Below, in pieces: positions 43,573 to 53,443 of a DNA stretch of 64,000 bases. The position numbers were made by a program, and so were the translations under genes. The notes under the pieces were generated by a model. The model had not been told where the DNA came from and searched no databases. It saw only the letters and a list, made by a program, of their open reading frames with translations. This DNA is from Stakelama portus (GTDB lineage Bacteria; Pseudomonadota; Alphaproteobacteria; Sphingomonadales; Sphingomonadaceae): positions 372,001 to 436,000 of the forward strand of contig NZ_QFZL01000003.1 in NCBI RefSeq assembly GCF_003171655.1, in the 5' to 3' direction. Position 1 is the first letter of the stretch. Each line of letters starts with the position of its first letter.

Positions 43573-45318
43573 ATGACGAGCCAGCTTATCCGCCGCGACG
43601 ACCTGAATTTCCTGCTCCATGACTGGCTGCGGGCGGATGCGCTTGCCGATCGCGATACCGTCGATGCGATACTCGACCTTTCCGAAAAGCTCGCGACCGA
43701 TGCGTTTCTGACGCATTACAAGCGGAGTGACAGCGAAGAGCCGCAATTCGCCGATGGCGCGGTGCGCATCTGTCCGGCGATTGGCGAGGCGCTGTCGCAA
43801 TATGCCGAACTCGGCCTGTTCTCGGCGGGCTTTCCCGAGGAGCAGGGCGGGCTGGGGCTGCCCTATCTGCTGTGCGCCGCGTCCTTTGCCTATTTCGCTG
43901 CGGCGAATGCGGCGACGGCGGCCTATCCGATGCTGACGGTCGCAAATGCCCGGCTGATCGCCGCGTTCGGTACCGAGGCGCAGGTCGCCGCATTCGCCCG
44001 GCCGGAGATCGAGGGACGCTGGTTCGGCACCATGTGCCTGTCCGAACCGCAGGCCGGGTCCAGCCTTGCCGATGTGCGCACACGCGCCGTCCCGGACGGG
44101 GAGGACGCGCTGGGCGCGCGCTATCGCCTGACCGGCAACAAGATGTGGATTTCGGGCGGCGATCAGGACGCGACCGAAAATATCGTCCATCTCGTGCTGG
44201 CCAAGGTTCCCGGACCCGATGGCGTGCTGCCAGAAGGGACCGAGGGGATATCGCTGTTCATCGTGCCCAAGATCCTGCCCGACGGCACGCGCAACGATGT
44301 CACCGTTGCCGGGATCAACCACAAGATGGGCTATCGCGGTACCAGCAACTGCCTGCTCAACTTCGGCGAGCGGGACGGTGCGACAGGCTGGATCGTCGGC
44401 GCGCCGGGCGATGGCCTGCGCCAGATGTTCCAGATGATGAACGAAGCGCGGATCGGCGTCGGCATGGGGGCGGCGGCGATGGGATATCGCAGCTATCTGC
44501 TGTCGGTCGCCTATGCGCGCGAGCGGTTGCAGGGGCGCCCGGCGGGGCGGCGTTCGGGCGAACCGGTGGCGATCATCGAACATTCCGATGTGCGCCGCAT
44601 GCTGCTTCAGCAGAAATGCTATGCCGAAGGCGCGCTTGCGCTCTGCCTCTATTGCGCGCGGCTGGTCGATACGGCGCAGGACAATGCCGAAGACGCGGCG
44701 CTGCTCGGTCTGCTGACGCCGGTCGCCAAGACCTGGTCGTCGGAATATGGCCTTGCCGCCAACGACATCGCGATTCAGATTCACGGCGGCTATGGCTATA
44801 CCCGCGATTTCGATGTCGAGCAGCTGTGGCGCGACAATCGGCTGAATCCGATCCATGAAGGCACCACCGGCATTCAGGCAGTCGACCTGCTGGGCCGCAA
44901 GATATTGCGCGACGGCGGCGGATTGCCGGTGCTCGAGGCGCGGCTGATGCGTACGGTGGCCGCGGCGCGGACCGTCGCGGGGCTGGGCGACCATGCCGAA
45001 GCGCTGGACCGCGCGTGGGGCGCCGTGATCGGCACGATCGGCGCGCTGCGTGCAGGCGACGGCAAAGCGGCGCTCGACAATGCGACGCCGTTCCTTTCGG
45101 CATTCGGCCATGTCGTGCTGGGCTGGATCTGGCTCGATCAGGCGCTGGCGGCGGATGCGGCGGGCGCAGCCGGAACGGCGAACGCCGATTTTGTCGCGGG
45201 AAAGCGCCACGGCTGTCGCTTCTTCTTCGAATGCGAGTTGCCGCGCGTTGCGCAACTGCTCGATTTCGTAACGTCGGGCAGCGATGTCGCCTCGGCAGCA
45301 CCGGTGCGCATCTTCTGA
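43573..45318 (+). CDS. Acyl-CoA dehydrogenase, DmdC-like long form
   Basis: At 581 residues it is longer than ordinary ~380-residue acyl-CoA dehydrogenases. It has an extra N-terminal segment (RRDDLNFLLHDWLRAD) and a C-terminal helical domain ending in FFFECELPRVAQLLDFV. This is the form of DmdC and related enzymes. The FAD/substrate motifs are CLSEPQAGSSLADV and KMWISGGDQD; the catalytic Glu is in NPIHEGTTGIQAVD. It oxidises an acyl-CoA to the enoyl-CoA and passes electrons to ETF. It probably forms an operon with the ligase (51-base gap). Confidence 0.9.
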   Translation: MTSQLIRRDDLNFLLHDWLRADALADRDTVDAILDLSEKLATDAFLTHYKRSDSEEPQFADGAVRICPAIGEALSQYAELGLFSAGFPEEQGGLGLPYLLCAASFAYFAAANAATAAYPMLTVANARLIAAFGTEAQVAAFARPEIEGRWFGTMCLSEPQAGSSLADVRTRAVPDGEDALGARYRLTGNKMWISGGDQDATENIVHLVLAKVPGPDGVLPEGTEGISLFIVPKILPDGTRNDVTVAGINHKMGYRGTSNCLLNFGERDGATGWIVGAPGDGLRQMFQMMNEARIGVGMGAAAMGYRSYLLSVAYARERLQGRPAGRRSGEPVAIIEHSDVRRMLLQQKCYAEGALALCLYCARLVDTAQDNAEDAALLGLLTPVAKTWSSEYGLAANDIAIQIHGGYGYTRDFDVEQLWRDNRLNPIHEGTTGIQAVDLLGRKILRDGGGLPVLEARLMRTVAAARTVAGLGDHAEALDRAWGAVIGTIGALRAGDGKAALDNATPFLSAFGHVVLGWIWLDQALAADAAGAAGTANADFVAGKRHGCRFFFECELPRVAQLLDFVTSGSDVASAAPVRIF

Positions 45319-45638
45319 TCTCTGCAAGATGCTGAAGGTATTGGCATGCCAAGGCGTCCCGGAATATCCGAAATGGAGCGTGTTTCCATCGGTTGCCCAT
45401 GACTGCGGCAGAGGTGGAATCCGACTGTGTCCGAGAAGAATTGCACGGCGTAACTCGGATATTCGCTATCTCTACTTTACCGATAGGAAATGAATATCGC
45501 ACGCTTCTGTCGACAGTAATCGCGATGATCAGTTTGTCTGACATCGACTTTTCGGTTGATGGTAAATGGCGCGTAAGGCATTGAAGCATTCCCCGCGTTT
45601 TACGGGGAGTGTTGTGGGCTGCATGGGGTAAGCGCGGC
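45319..45638. other. Intergenic region before the LacI gene
   Basis: No convincing gene is seen in these 320 bases, which look less GC-rich than the surroundings. Two 10-base inverted copies occur: GAATATCCGA (45362-45371) and TCGGATATTC (45455-45464). A small hairpin CCCCG...CGGGG (45591-45607) lies just before the LacI gene. Either could be regulator sites. No clear -35/-10 pair was found. Confidence 0.5.
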
Positions 45639-46715
45639 GTGCCAAAGCCGAAGAAGATAGTGAAATTATCCTCTCCCGGTGAAACGACTCTGCGGGATCT
45701 TTCGGAAGAACTCGGCGTATCGCTGACCACTATTTCGCGCGCGCTGCGTGGCAAGCAGGGCATGTCCGACGAAACGCGCGAGCGGATCAAGGCCGTGGCG
45801 GAGCGGCGGGGATATATCTCCAACAAGGCCGGGGCGACGCTGTCGACGGGACGGCTGTTTTCGATCGGCTATATCATTCCCGGCGAAGATCGCTGGCCGA
45901 CCGGCCTGCTCCAGGCCGATGTGATGCGTGGCATGCTCAACGAACTGACGCCGCAGGGCTATTCGCTCCATGTCTATTCCGAATCCTATTTCGGGACCGA
46001 CCGGACCTCGCTTCTGGAGGCGGCGCGCAGGCTGCGCGTCGATGCGCTCGCGCTGACGATCGAGCATGACGACCCGATCGTGCCGTCTTCGCATCCGCTG
46101 CCGTTCCCGCTGGTACTGATCAACCGGCGCGTCGAGGGCCTGGGCGCCAATTTCGTAGTCGCGGACGAGGAGCGCGGTGGGATGATCGCGACGGCGCATC
46201 TGATCGAATCGGGTCACCGGCGGATCGCGCATATCGGCGGCCCCAGCCGCACTGCACTCGAACGTCGCCTCCATGGGTATCGGGCGGCGCTCGACGCGGC
46301 GGGCATCGCGTTCGATCCCGCGCTGGTGGTCCATGCCGACGATGTTTCCTGGCGCGGCGGCTATCACGCTTGCGAGACGCTTTTCGAACGTTCGGGGGAT
46401 CGACCGACGGCGCTGTTCTGCGGATCGGACATCCTTGCATTCGGCGTGCTCAAATATCTTGAGAATCATGCGATCCGGGTGCCGCAGGACGTCGCGATTA
46501 CCAGTTTCGACGACAGCATGTTCGCCGAGATGACCGAGCCCGGGCTGACCAGCGTGCGAAAGTCGCGGCATGCGATGGGGCGAGAGGCGGCGCGGATGCT
46601 GCTGGCGCTGATCGACGGCAAGGCCGCGCCGGCGCAAATCATGTTGCCAGTGGAACTGATCGTCCGGGGCTCATCGGATCGCCCGGCGCGATTGCCGGCC
46701 CGGCTTCGGCACTGA
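45639..46715 (+). CDS. LacI family transcriptional regulator
   Basis: The protein (358 residues from this start) has a LacI helix-turn-helix (TTLRDLSEELGVSLTTISRALRGKQGMSDETRERI quoted in part) and a periplasmic-binding-protein-like ligand domain (IGYIIPGEDRWPTGLLQADV ... DVAITSFDDSMFAEMTEPGLT). Such regulators usually respond to sugars or similar small molecules. I prefer GTG 45639 with GGGGTAAG upstream; the frame is open to GTG 45609. It is convergent with the autotransporter gene and no sugar operon is adjacent, so its target is unclear. Confidence 0.85.
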   Translation: MPKPKKIVKLSSPGETTLRDLSEELGVSLTTISRALRGKQGMSDETRERIKAVAERRGYISNKAGATLSTGRLFSIGYIIPGEDRWPTGLLQADVMRGMLNELTPQGYSLHVYSESYFGTDRTSLLEAARRLRVDALALTIEHDDPIVPSSHPLPFPLVLINRRVEGLGANFVVADEERGGMIATAHLIESGHRRIAHIGGPSRTALERRLHGYRAALDAAGIAFDPALVVHADDVSWRGGYHACETLFERSGDRPTALFCGSDILAFGVLKYLENHAIRVPQDVAITSFDDSMFAEMTEPGLTSVRKSRHAMGREAARMLLALIDGKAAPAQIMLPVELIVRGSSDRPARLPARLRH

Positions 46716-46759
46716 TCGTCCGGCGGTCGGACGCCGCGCGCAGCGTTGCCTGGAAAGGT

Positions 46760-46793
46760 GGATGCGCCCGGACTGGAATGTCCGGGCGCATCC
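46760..46793. terminator. Strong hairpin between LacI and autotransporter genes
   Basis: GGATGCGCCCGGAC-TGGAAT-GTCCGGGCGCATCC is a perfect 14-bp hairpin placed between two convergent genes. No long T-run follows on either strand, but the position and strength suggest termination for both. Confidence 0.75.
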
Positions 46794-46795
46794 GA

Positions 46796-46828
46796 TCCGG
46801 CGACGGGATTGGGGGATCTGTCGCCGGA
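46796..46828. terminator. Second hairpin after autotransporter gene
   Basis: TCCGGCGAC and GTCGCCGGA pair perfectly (9 bp) with a 15-base loop, directly between the autotransporter stop and the first hairpin. It probably adds to termination of the minus-strand operon. Confidence 0.55.
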
Positions 46829-46836
46829 TAAAGAGG

Positions 46837-49800
46837 TCAGAATTGCAGGCCGAAGCTCGCGCGCAATGACATGCCCACGCGGTCGTTCTGCTTTTCCGCG
46901 CCGATTTCGCCGCCGACCTGGAACTGTTCCGCACCGCCCATGGCGCGCACGCGGCCATACCAGCCATTGCTGCGATCCTCGGGGGTCAGCGTGAAGGACT
47001 GGCCACCGGCGAAATGCGCGGTCGTCGCGCCCATCGAACCGCCGACCAGCTCGCGCCAGCCGCCTTCGGCTTCCACACGGAACCAGTTGCTGTCGCGACG
47101 GCGGCTCCCCATCAGGTCCATGCCCAGCGTCACGCCGCCTTCGACGGCCATTTCGTCGCTGGTGCGCGATTCGACGATCAGGTCGAGCGCCTCGCCACCG
47201 CCGGTTTCGGTATAGCCGTCTTCGCTCAGCCGCAGATAATCGACCGAAACGCCCGGGCGGAGGAAGAAGCTGCTGCCGCCGAATTCATAGGAAACGCCGC
47301 CGCTGAACGATGTCAGCGTGCCGCCCCAGCTGCGCTTTACCTGGCGCTCGATTTCCTCGCCATCGGCTTCGCCGCTGAAGAAACGCGATCCGTTGAAATC
47401 GACCGTGCCGATCGATGCACGTCCGCGCGCGGCGAAACCGCCCCACTCGCCGCGCCAGAAGGCAGAGACCTGATAGGTATCCGACAGGACTTCATTGTCG
47501 CTGCCGCCATTGGTCCATTTATTCCACAAATAGGTCGCCGACAGGCCGAAATCGCCGACCCCGGTTTCGAACACGCCCGCCAGCGAAAAGCCCAGACCGC
47601 CCAGATCATAGGCCGCGGTGTCGCCTTCATCCTTGGTCGTGCCCCAGCCGCCGGCAGTCATCAGCATCTTGAAACCGCCGCGCTGGATCAGCGGGTTCTG
47701 CGGTTCGGCCAGTTGCCGCGCCATGGTGCGTTCGCCGAGACTCAGCCCGTCAAAGGCGCCGCCGGCATGATCGGGCAACATCTGGCGGAGCGTGTGGCGG
47801 AAGGATTCACCGTCGCGAATGCCGAGAAATACGCCTGCGACATCGTCATCTTGCGAAAGCGCGGCATAGATGGCGTTATAGGCCGTTGCCTGGGACTGGT
47901 TGAGGCCCAGTTCCTGTGCGTTGCGGCGCGTGATCTGGACGACCAGCTGGTTCGCGGGGGCGTCACTTGCGAGCACGCCCTTGTACAGGAAGGGCAGGAG
48001 ATCGGAATCGGTGTCGATCTTCGATGCGCCGGTCAGCGATCCGGCCTGCAACACCACGAAACGCCCCTCGGCATTGTCGACATCGGTTACGTTCAGGCGC
48101 AGCGTCGCGCCGTCGCCGAACGATGCGGCACCCCCGACATTGAGCGCGGTGCCGATCGCGGAATCGGGGCTGAGCGTCACTGCAAGCACGCCATCGGATC
48201 CGACCGCGAGCGACCCGATCGACGATGCGCCGCGCGCGTCGAACACGCCGCCGGAAACCGAAACCGCCAGATTGCCGGCATTGGTCAGCGTTCCCGCGAA
48301 ATGCGACGTTCCCGAAAGCGACAGCGTGTCGGCACCGCCGCCGAAATCGACCGAGCCGGTGAAGCTGCTCGATCCTGCCAGCGACATGGCGTCGGCACCG
48401 GCACCGAAGACGACCGCGCCCGACTGGCGCGCGTCTCCCGAAAGGCGCAGCGCATTGTCGCCCGCGCCGAAGCGCACCTGCCCCGCGACCGATCCGTCGG
48501 CGATTTCGAATATGTCATTGCCCGAACCGAAACGGACATCGCCCGCAATCGAAGGAGCAGTGATCCCTGCCGCCACTTCGGTCTGGCGCAGCGTCACGCC
48601 GCTGGTGTTCGCCGAAACGTCGATTGCGACGTTGCGGTTCGAATCGGCGGCTGCCCCGGTTGCGGAGATGGCGCCGCTATTTTCGATCTGAGTTACGTTG
48701 CCCGAGGCATCGATGATCGCGGTTGCGCTGCCTGCCGAAGACGTCGCCTTGGCGCCAAGCGCGCCGCTGTTGCGGATGGTGCCGACCGTGCTGCCGGCGT
48801 CGATGCGGATCGCCGTCGCGGTCGCGCCTTCCGCGCCGACCGCACCGGAAACGCGGATTTCGGGCATTGTCGTGCCCTCGCCGATGTGCAGCGCGGTTGC
48901 CGTTCCGCCTTTCGACGTTGCGGTAATCTTGCCCGCCACGCCCATGCCGTTGGCGATCGTGACATCGCCGCCGCGTCCGCCGATCACCAGCCCGTTGCCG
49001 TTAACGCCGGTGTAGACGCCATTGCCGGCGATCGTGCCGTCGATGATCAGGCCGAACTTGCTGCCGCTGGCGGCGACTTCCCCAATGGCGATGTCGCGGT
49101 CGGCGGCGCCGATCACCATCGCCGGGGCGGCGCCATAGGAAACGATGGCGGCATTGCCTTCCTTCGAATCGTCGATGCCGTCCTTGTCTTCGTCATTGTC
49201 GTTGGGGTCGCTGTTCGCGGGCGCGGTGGCGAGCACGATGCCGCCGCTCACATCGCCTTCGATGATCAGCGCCGATCCGCCCTGGAGCAGATCGTCGGCA
49301 TCAAGCTTGCTCGTATCCTGGGGTGGGTTGGGATAGCGGTATCCGGTCGCCGAAATCGATCCCTGCACCACCATCGCACCGTCGATGTCGCCCGAAAAGC
49401 GCGCGCCGACTGCATTGGCGCCGGTGGCGGTAACCGTGCCCGCCAGCCGCACGTCGCCGACGATGTCCTGTGCCTGGACGGCGATCGAATTGTCGCCCAG
49501 CACGGTGGTCTTGCCATCGTGGGTGAAGGCGCCGGTCTGTGTGCCGCCCAGCCAGATGCCGGCCGAATCATTGCCTTCGACAGTGATCGTCCCGTCATTG
49601 ACCAGCTTGCCGTTGTGCGCGCCATAGGTGCGGATGCCATAGCGCCCCGAACCCACGGCGAACGGGCCGTCCAGATCGCCATCCTTGTCGATATCGGTCG
49701 GCGTATAGGTTTCGTCGATCGTGATCGTGCCGCTATTGACGATATCGCCGCTGGTTCCCGCCGAGGCGCCGATGCCGACTGCGCCATTGGCGTTGCTGAT

Positions 49801-50028
49801 CGCGATCGTGCCTTCGTTGGTGACGCCGTTGTTGCTGTCCATCGTCACGGCGGTGCCGCCGGTCGGCTTTACCGACCCGGCGCTGGAGATACGGATCGCA
49901 TCGGGGCCGCCATCCTTGACTGTGGAGGTCCGCACCGGCTCGGTGCGTGCATTGCCGATTACGGTCTGGGCGGCGGCGGGTGTCGTGAAAACGACCAGTG
50001 CGGACGTGGCAAGCAGATAACGACGCAT
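46837..50028 (-). CDS. Autotransporter (type Va) with Ca-binding-like Asp motifs
   Basis: A 1063-residue protein with a signal peptide (LLATSALVVFTTPAAAQ) and a long Gly/Ala/Asn/Thr-rich passenger (~residues 25-760) of beta-helix style repeats (NSGTITI, NDGTITV, NSGALGA). The C-terminal ~270 residues form an autotransporter beta-barrel (MLMTAGGWGTTKDEGDTAAY ... LRASFGLQF) ending in Phe. Two acidic loops, DIDKDGDLDGP and NDEDKDGIDD, look like calcium-binding repeats. The passenger is displayed or released at the cell surface; function may be adhesion. It is last in the sigma/FecR/TonB-receptor operon. Confidence 0.9.
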   Translation of the reverse strand: MRRYLLATSALVVFTTPAAAQTVIGNARTEPVRTSTVKDGGPDAIRISSAGSVKPTGGTAVTMDSNNGVTNEGTIAISNANGAVGIGASAGTSGDIVNSGTITIDETYTPTDIDKDGDLDGPFAVGSGRYGIRTYGAHNGKLVNDGTITVEGNDSAGIWLGGTQTGAFTHDGKTTVLGDNSIAVQAQDIVGDVRLAGTVTATGANAVGARFSGDIDGAMVVQGSISATGYRYPNPPQDTSKLDADDLLQGGSALIIEGDVSGGIVLATAPANSDPNDNDEDKDGIDDSKEGNAAIVSYGAAPAMVIGAADRDIAIGEVAASGSKFGLIIDGTIAGNGVYTGVNGNGLVIGGRGGDVTIANGMGVAGKITATSKGGTATALHIGEGTTMPEIRVSGAVGAEGATATAIRIDAGSTVGTIRNSGALGAKATSSAGSATAIIDASGNVTQIENSGAISATGAAADSNRNVAIDVSANTSGVTLRQTEVAAGITAPSIAGDVRFGSGNDIFEIADGSVAGQVRFGAGDNALRLSGDARQSGAVVFGAGADAMSLAGSSSFTGSVDFGGGADTLSLSGTSHFAGTLTNAGNLAVSVSGGVFDARGASSIGSLAVGSDGVLAVTLSPDSAIGTALNVGGAASFGDGATLRLNVTDVDNAEGRFVVLQAGSLTGASKIDTDSDLLPFLYKGVLASDAPANQLVVQITRRNAQELGLNQSQATAYNAIYAALSQDDDVAGVFLGIRDGESFRHTLRQMLPDHAGGAFDGLSLGERTMARQLAEPQNPLIQRGGFKMLMTAGGWGTTKDEGDTAAYDLGGLGFSLAGVFETGVGDFGLSATYLWNKWTNGGSDNEVLSDTYQVSAFWRGEWGGFAARGRASIGTVDFNGSRFFSGEADGEEIERQVKRSWGGTLTSFSGGVSYEFGGSSFFLRPGVSVDYLRLSEDGYTETGGGEALDLIVESRTSDEMAVEGGVTLGMDLMGSRRRDSNWFRVEAEGGWRELVGGSMGATTAHFAGGQSFTLTPEDRSNGWYGRVRAMGGAEQFQVGGEIGAEKQNDRVGMSLRASFGLQF

Positions 50029-50106
50029 GAAAATCCCCTTCGGATCGGTACTCGATCCAAAGGACGGAGACGTTGCGGGCCAGCCTTGGCGGCCGACGCA
50101 AAAAAG

Positions 50107-52497
50107 TCAGAAACCGGCGTCGATGCCCAGCCGGAAGCTGCGGGGTCGAAGCGGCGTGATCTGATCCCGGCCGATCGAAAAAGGCGTGCCGAGCGCAAAG
50201 CGATTGCCGATCGTGTCGGTCAGGTTGGTGACGCTGGCCGACACGCCCAGCCGCGCGCTTCCGACACGCACCGTCACGCCGCTGTCCAGATAATTGCCCT
50301 GCCGCGCGCCGAGTTCGGGTCCGATGCCGAGGCGCGAGGGGCCGACATAGCGCGCCCATCCCTTTGCCTCGAGATTGAGATCGCCGCCGAGCGGGCGGCG
50401 ATAGTCGAACCCGAACCGCCCGACGATGCGCGCGATATTCGGCACTTCGTCGATCCGCAGCATCGGCAGCATCCCGGCCGCCGGTTGGTCGACGCGGCTG
50501 TGATTGTAGATCAGGCCTGCGTCGAGACGCAGCGAAGGGGTGAGCGCGACGCCGCCCGACAGCGTGCCGGTCCAGATATGACCATCGCCGACATTGGCGG
50601 TGCTGGGAAATCCCTGTCCGTCGACGAAATCGGCCTGGATGTCGCGCCAGTCGGTATAGGATATGCTGGCCGCGATATCGAACGGTCCCGCGCCCGCGCG
50701 GCCATGGCGCACGCCGAATTCGAGTGTAGCGATGCGATCGTTGCGATAGCGGCGGACGAATTCGCCTTCGACCGCCAGTCCGCCGGGACGAAAGCCCTGC
50801 TGATACCGGATATAGACCGAAAGGTCGGGATCGAGCCGCGCCAGCAGCGATGCGGAAGGGAGGAAGGCGGTTTCCGTGCGCTGTGCCGTGATGTCGGCGC
50901 GCGCGAGGGCGATCGCCGCCAGCACGTCCTCGCCCGAGCCGCCGAGCAGCGACCGGGTCCAGCGCCCGCCGACCGTCGCCACCACTGCCGGATTGAGCCG
51001 CACGCTGGCTTCGCCATAGGCAGTGAATTCGTCGATGACATTTTCGACGCCGGTTGTCGGCGACTGGAGGAAGACCGATCCCAGCTTGCGCGTCAGGCGC
51101 GATTCATTGTGCGTATAGCTGACACCCGCAAGCCATCCGAAGCGTGTATCGAGCGGTTGCCAGAGGCGGGTTTCGTTGGCGATCATCCGCGTATGGCGAT
51201 TTTGCCGGAACAGGCGCGGCGCTCCGTCGAGCAGCGTCGCGTCATAGCGTTCCTCGAGCGACTGACCGACCAGGCCGGTCGAGGAACGCAGCCTCACGCT
51301 CCCCAATTGCCCGGAAAGCACCAGCTGTGCCTGGCCGTAATCGGCGGAAAAGCCTTCGCCGACACTGCTCGATCGCGTCAGCGGCGGGCCGTCGCGATCG
51401 GCATATTGGCTGTCGGCGCCGCGCGTGCGCTGTCCCACGCCGAGCAGGTCGAGCGTCCAGACATCGCCCAGAGCCACGCGCAGCATCGCCCGCCCTCCGA
51501 CGATGTCGGTACGATTGACGTCGTCGCGGCCGATCAGCGGCTTGTCGATATAGCCGCCCTGCCGCTCCGCGCCGAACGTGACGCGCAACGCCGCGCGGTC
51601 GCGTTGCAGGGGCAGGTTCGCGGTAAGGCTGATGTCGCCTCCGGGGGCGCCATGCTGCGTTGCCGTGCCGCCCAGCGTGCCGGTAACGACCGTCGAACCA
51701 AGATCGGGGGGATTGGGTATCAGCCGGATGATGCCGCCCACCGATCCGGCGCCATACAGCGTGCCCTGCGGCCCCTCCAGCACTTCGACCGACGCCATGT
51801 CGGACAGGCGCAGATCGGGGTCGGCGGCGTTATAATTGAGCCGCAGATCGCCCAGATACATGCCGACTGTCGCCTGAGTAGGGCCGGTGAAGCTCGAATC
51901 AGCGATCCCGCGAATGAACAGCTTGTCGCGGCCGCTGCCCAGATGCGTCGACGTGACGGTTGCCACTTGCGACACGATCCGGTCGCTGCCGCCTACCGAA
52001 CCGAAGGCAAGGTCGCTGCCGTCGACTCTCGCCACCTGACCGGCATAATCGGCGAGCAGCGAATCGCGCTTGCTGGCAGTGACGATGATTTCGGGCTGTT
52101 CGATTTCGGGCAGGACGACGGGCTGTGGCGGAGCGGCCGGGCGCGCGGGCGCGGGGCGGATTTCGCGCCGGGGCGGCGGCGCATCGACCAGCCGCCATCC
52201 GCCCGGCCCGGCGGCGATTGCCGTCGCACCGGCGGCGCGCGCCAGCCGCTCGACGGCCTCACGCGCCGACATGCGTCCCCGGATTGCGGCTACGCGCCGG
52301 TTGGCGACGCGGGGATCGGGGATGACGATGCTGACGCCAAGCTGGCGCGCGAGTATTGCCGCCGCATCGCCCGCGCGTCCGGCAGGCGTGTCGACGCGCA
52401 TCGTCGTCGCAGTCGCCTGCGCCGGGGATGCCGCGATCATGGCGCTGCACAGCAGCGCCGAACAAAGGGCCCTGTGGTGGTTCAGCCGATCACCCAT
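50107..52497 (-). CDS. TonB-dependent transducer with N-terminal STN signalling domain
   Basis: A 796-residue receptor. After the signal peptide there is a ~70-residue secretin/TonB short N-terminal (STN) domain (AAAILARQLGVSIVIPDPRV ... LARAAGATAIAAGPGGWRLV) that in FecA contacts FecR. A Pro-rich linker, TonB box (EIIVTASKRDSLLADYAGQV), plug (VEVLEGPQGTLYGAGSVGGI) and barrel follow. It imports an unknown ligand and signals its presence. The start lies inside the last codons of fecR (16-base overlap). Confidence 0.92.
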   Translation of the reverse strand: MGDRLNHHRALCSALLCSAMIAASPAQATATTMRVDTPAGRAGDAAAILARQLGVSIVIPDPRVANRRVAAIRGRMSAREAVERLARAAGATAIAAGPGGWRLVDAPPPRREIRPAPARPAAPPQPVVLPEIEQPEIIVTASKRDSLLADYAGQVARVDGSDLAFGSVGGSDRIVSQVATVTSTHLGSGRDKLFIRGIADSSFTGPTQATVGMYLGDLRLNYNAADPDLRLSDMASVEVLEGPQGTLYGAGSVGGIIRLIPNPPDLGSTVVTGTLGGTATQHGAPGGDISLTANLPLQRDRAALRVTFGAERQGGYIDKPLIGRDDVNRTDIVGGRAMLRVALGDVWTLDLLGVGQRTRGADSQYADRDGPPLTRSSSVGEGFSADYGQAQLVLSGQLGSVRLRSSTGLVGQSLEERYDATLLDGAPRLFRQNRHTRMIANETRLWQPLDTRFGWLAGVSYTHNESRLTRKLGSVFLQSPTTGVENVIDEFTAYGEASVRLNPAVVATVGGRWTRSLLGGSGEDVLAAIALARADITAQRTETAFLPSASLLARLDPDLSVYIRYQQGFRPGGLAVEGEFVRRYRNDRIATLEFGVRHGRAGAGPFDIAASISYTDWRDIQADFVDGQGFPSTANVGDGHIWTGTLSGGVALTPSLRLDAGLIYNHSRVDQPAAGMLPMLRIDEVPNIARIVGRFGFDYRRPLGGDLNLEAKGWARYVGPSRLGIGPELGARQGNYLDSGVTVRVGSARLGVSASVTNLTDTIGNRFALGTPFSIGRDQITPLRPRSFRLGIDAGF

Positions 52498-53405
52498 GTG
52501 TCGCCGGTCCGGGTGAGTGCGATGCCCAGCAGCGCGCCCAGCATTTCCGGGTCTTCGCGGATATCGGCGGTGCGCACGCTTCCCGAAATACGCTTGTCCG
52601 CCGCGCTCGTCGAAACGGTGAAGGCGATGCCGGTCATCCGCGAAAGGTCGGCAGCGACATCGCGCAGCCTGGCATCACGGAACGTCAGCCTGCCTTCGCG
52701 CCATTCGCCGACCTGATCCGCCGGAACCTGCGAAACCGCATAGCCCGGGCTGCCGGCGCGGGTGGTCAGCACATCGCCGGGATCGAGCCGGACATTGTCC
52801 TTTTGCGGATTATAGGCGACCGCGCCTTCGGCCACGGCGACGCGGAGGCCGCCATCGCCGTTCGTCACGTCGAACACGGTACCAAGATCGACCAGATGCG
52901 CGTCGCCCACCGTCACGCGGAACGGCTTTGTGTCGTCGTGGCGGATCACGAACAGCGCCTGGCCGCGATCGAGTGTCGCGCTGCGCGGATCGTCATGGTT
53001 CAGCGCGACGCGACTGTCGCCCGCCAGCACGATCTGGCCGCCATCGGTGAGCGGAATCGTGCGCGTTTCGCCACTGGCGGTTTCGATCGCATAGCCGCCG
53101 TCCGACGATTGCCAGAAGCCGATGCCGGCGATCGCCAGCGATGCCGCGATGGCGCCGCCGACGAACCAGCGGCGCGTCGAGGCATGCCGGGCCGGCGTGG
53201 CTACCTCGTCCGTATCGGTGATCCGGACGGGCGGCTCGGACGCCACTGCGTCGGCCACGCCCGAGGCGACCCGGTCATAGGCGCGCGCATGGGCCGGGTC
53301 GCGCTCCAGCCATGCGGTGAAGCCCTCCCAATCCTCAAACGCGGGATCGCCGGTTCGCACGGCCCATGCCGCGGCCTGTTCTTCGATGCGTGCGTCATGC
53401 GCCAT
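52482..53405 (-). CDS. fecR: FecR-like anti-sigma factor
   Basis: FecR proteins span the inner membrane, hold the ECF sigma factor and relay a signal from the outer-membrane receptor. The 307-residue product has the cytoplasmic FecR N-terminus (ARIEEQAAAWAVRTGDPAFEDWEGFTAWL quoted in part), one membrane segment (FVGGAIAASLAIAGIGFWQ), and a periplasmic FecR domain (GGQIVLAGDSRVALNHDD, GTVFDVTNGDGGLRVAVAEG). ATG 53405 has AGGAGGT upstream, and the frame extends 14 codons further. Symbol by family resemblance. Confidence 0.92.
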   Translation of the reverse strand: MAHDARIEEQAAAWAVRTGDPAFEDWEGFTAWLERDPAHARAYDRVASGVADAVASEPPVRITDTDEVATPARHASTRRWFVGGAIAASLAIAGIGFWQSSDGGYAIETASGETRTIPLTDGGQIVLAGDSRVALNHDDPRSATLDRGQALFVIRHDDTKPFRVTVGDAHLVDLGTVFDVTNGDGGLRVAVAEGAVAYNPQKDNVRLDPGDVLTTRAGSPGYAVSQVPADQVGEWREGRLTFRDARLRDVAADLSRMTGIAFTVSTSAADKRISGSVRTADIREDPEMLGALLGIALTRTGDTWVIG

Positions 53406-53443
53406 GCGGGCGACCTCCTGAGGGGAGGACGGAGACGATTGCC

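Noticed and set aside
47014..52716. A 1900-codon open frame on the plus strand
   Set aside because: It runs antisense to the autotransporter and TonB receptor genes, both with strong family signatures, signal peptides and sensible stops. The long antisense frame is a by-product of GC-rich codon bias; its composition (Arg/Gly/Asp/Ala) has no domain sense.
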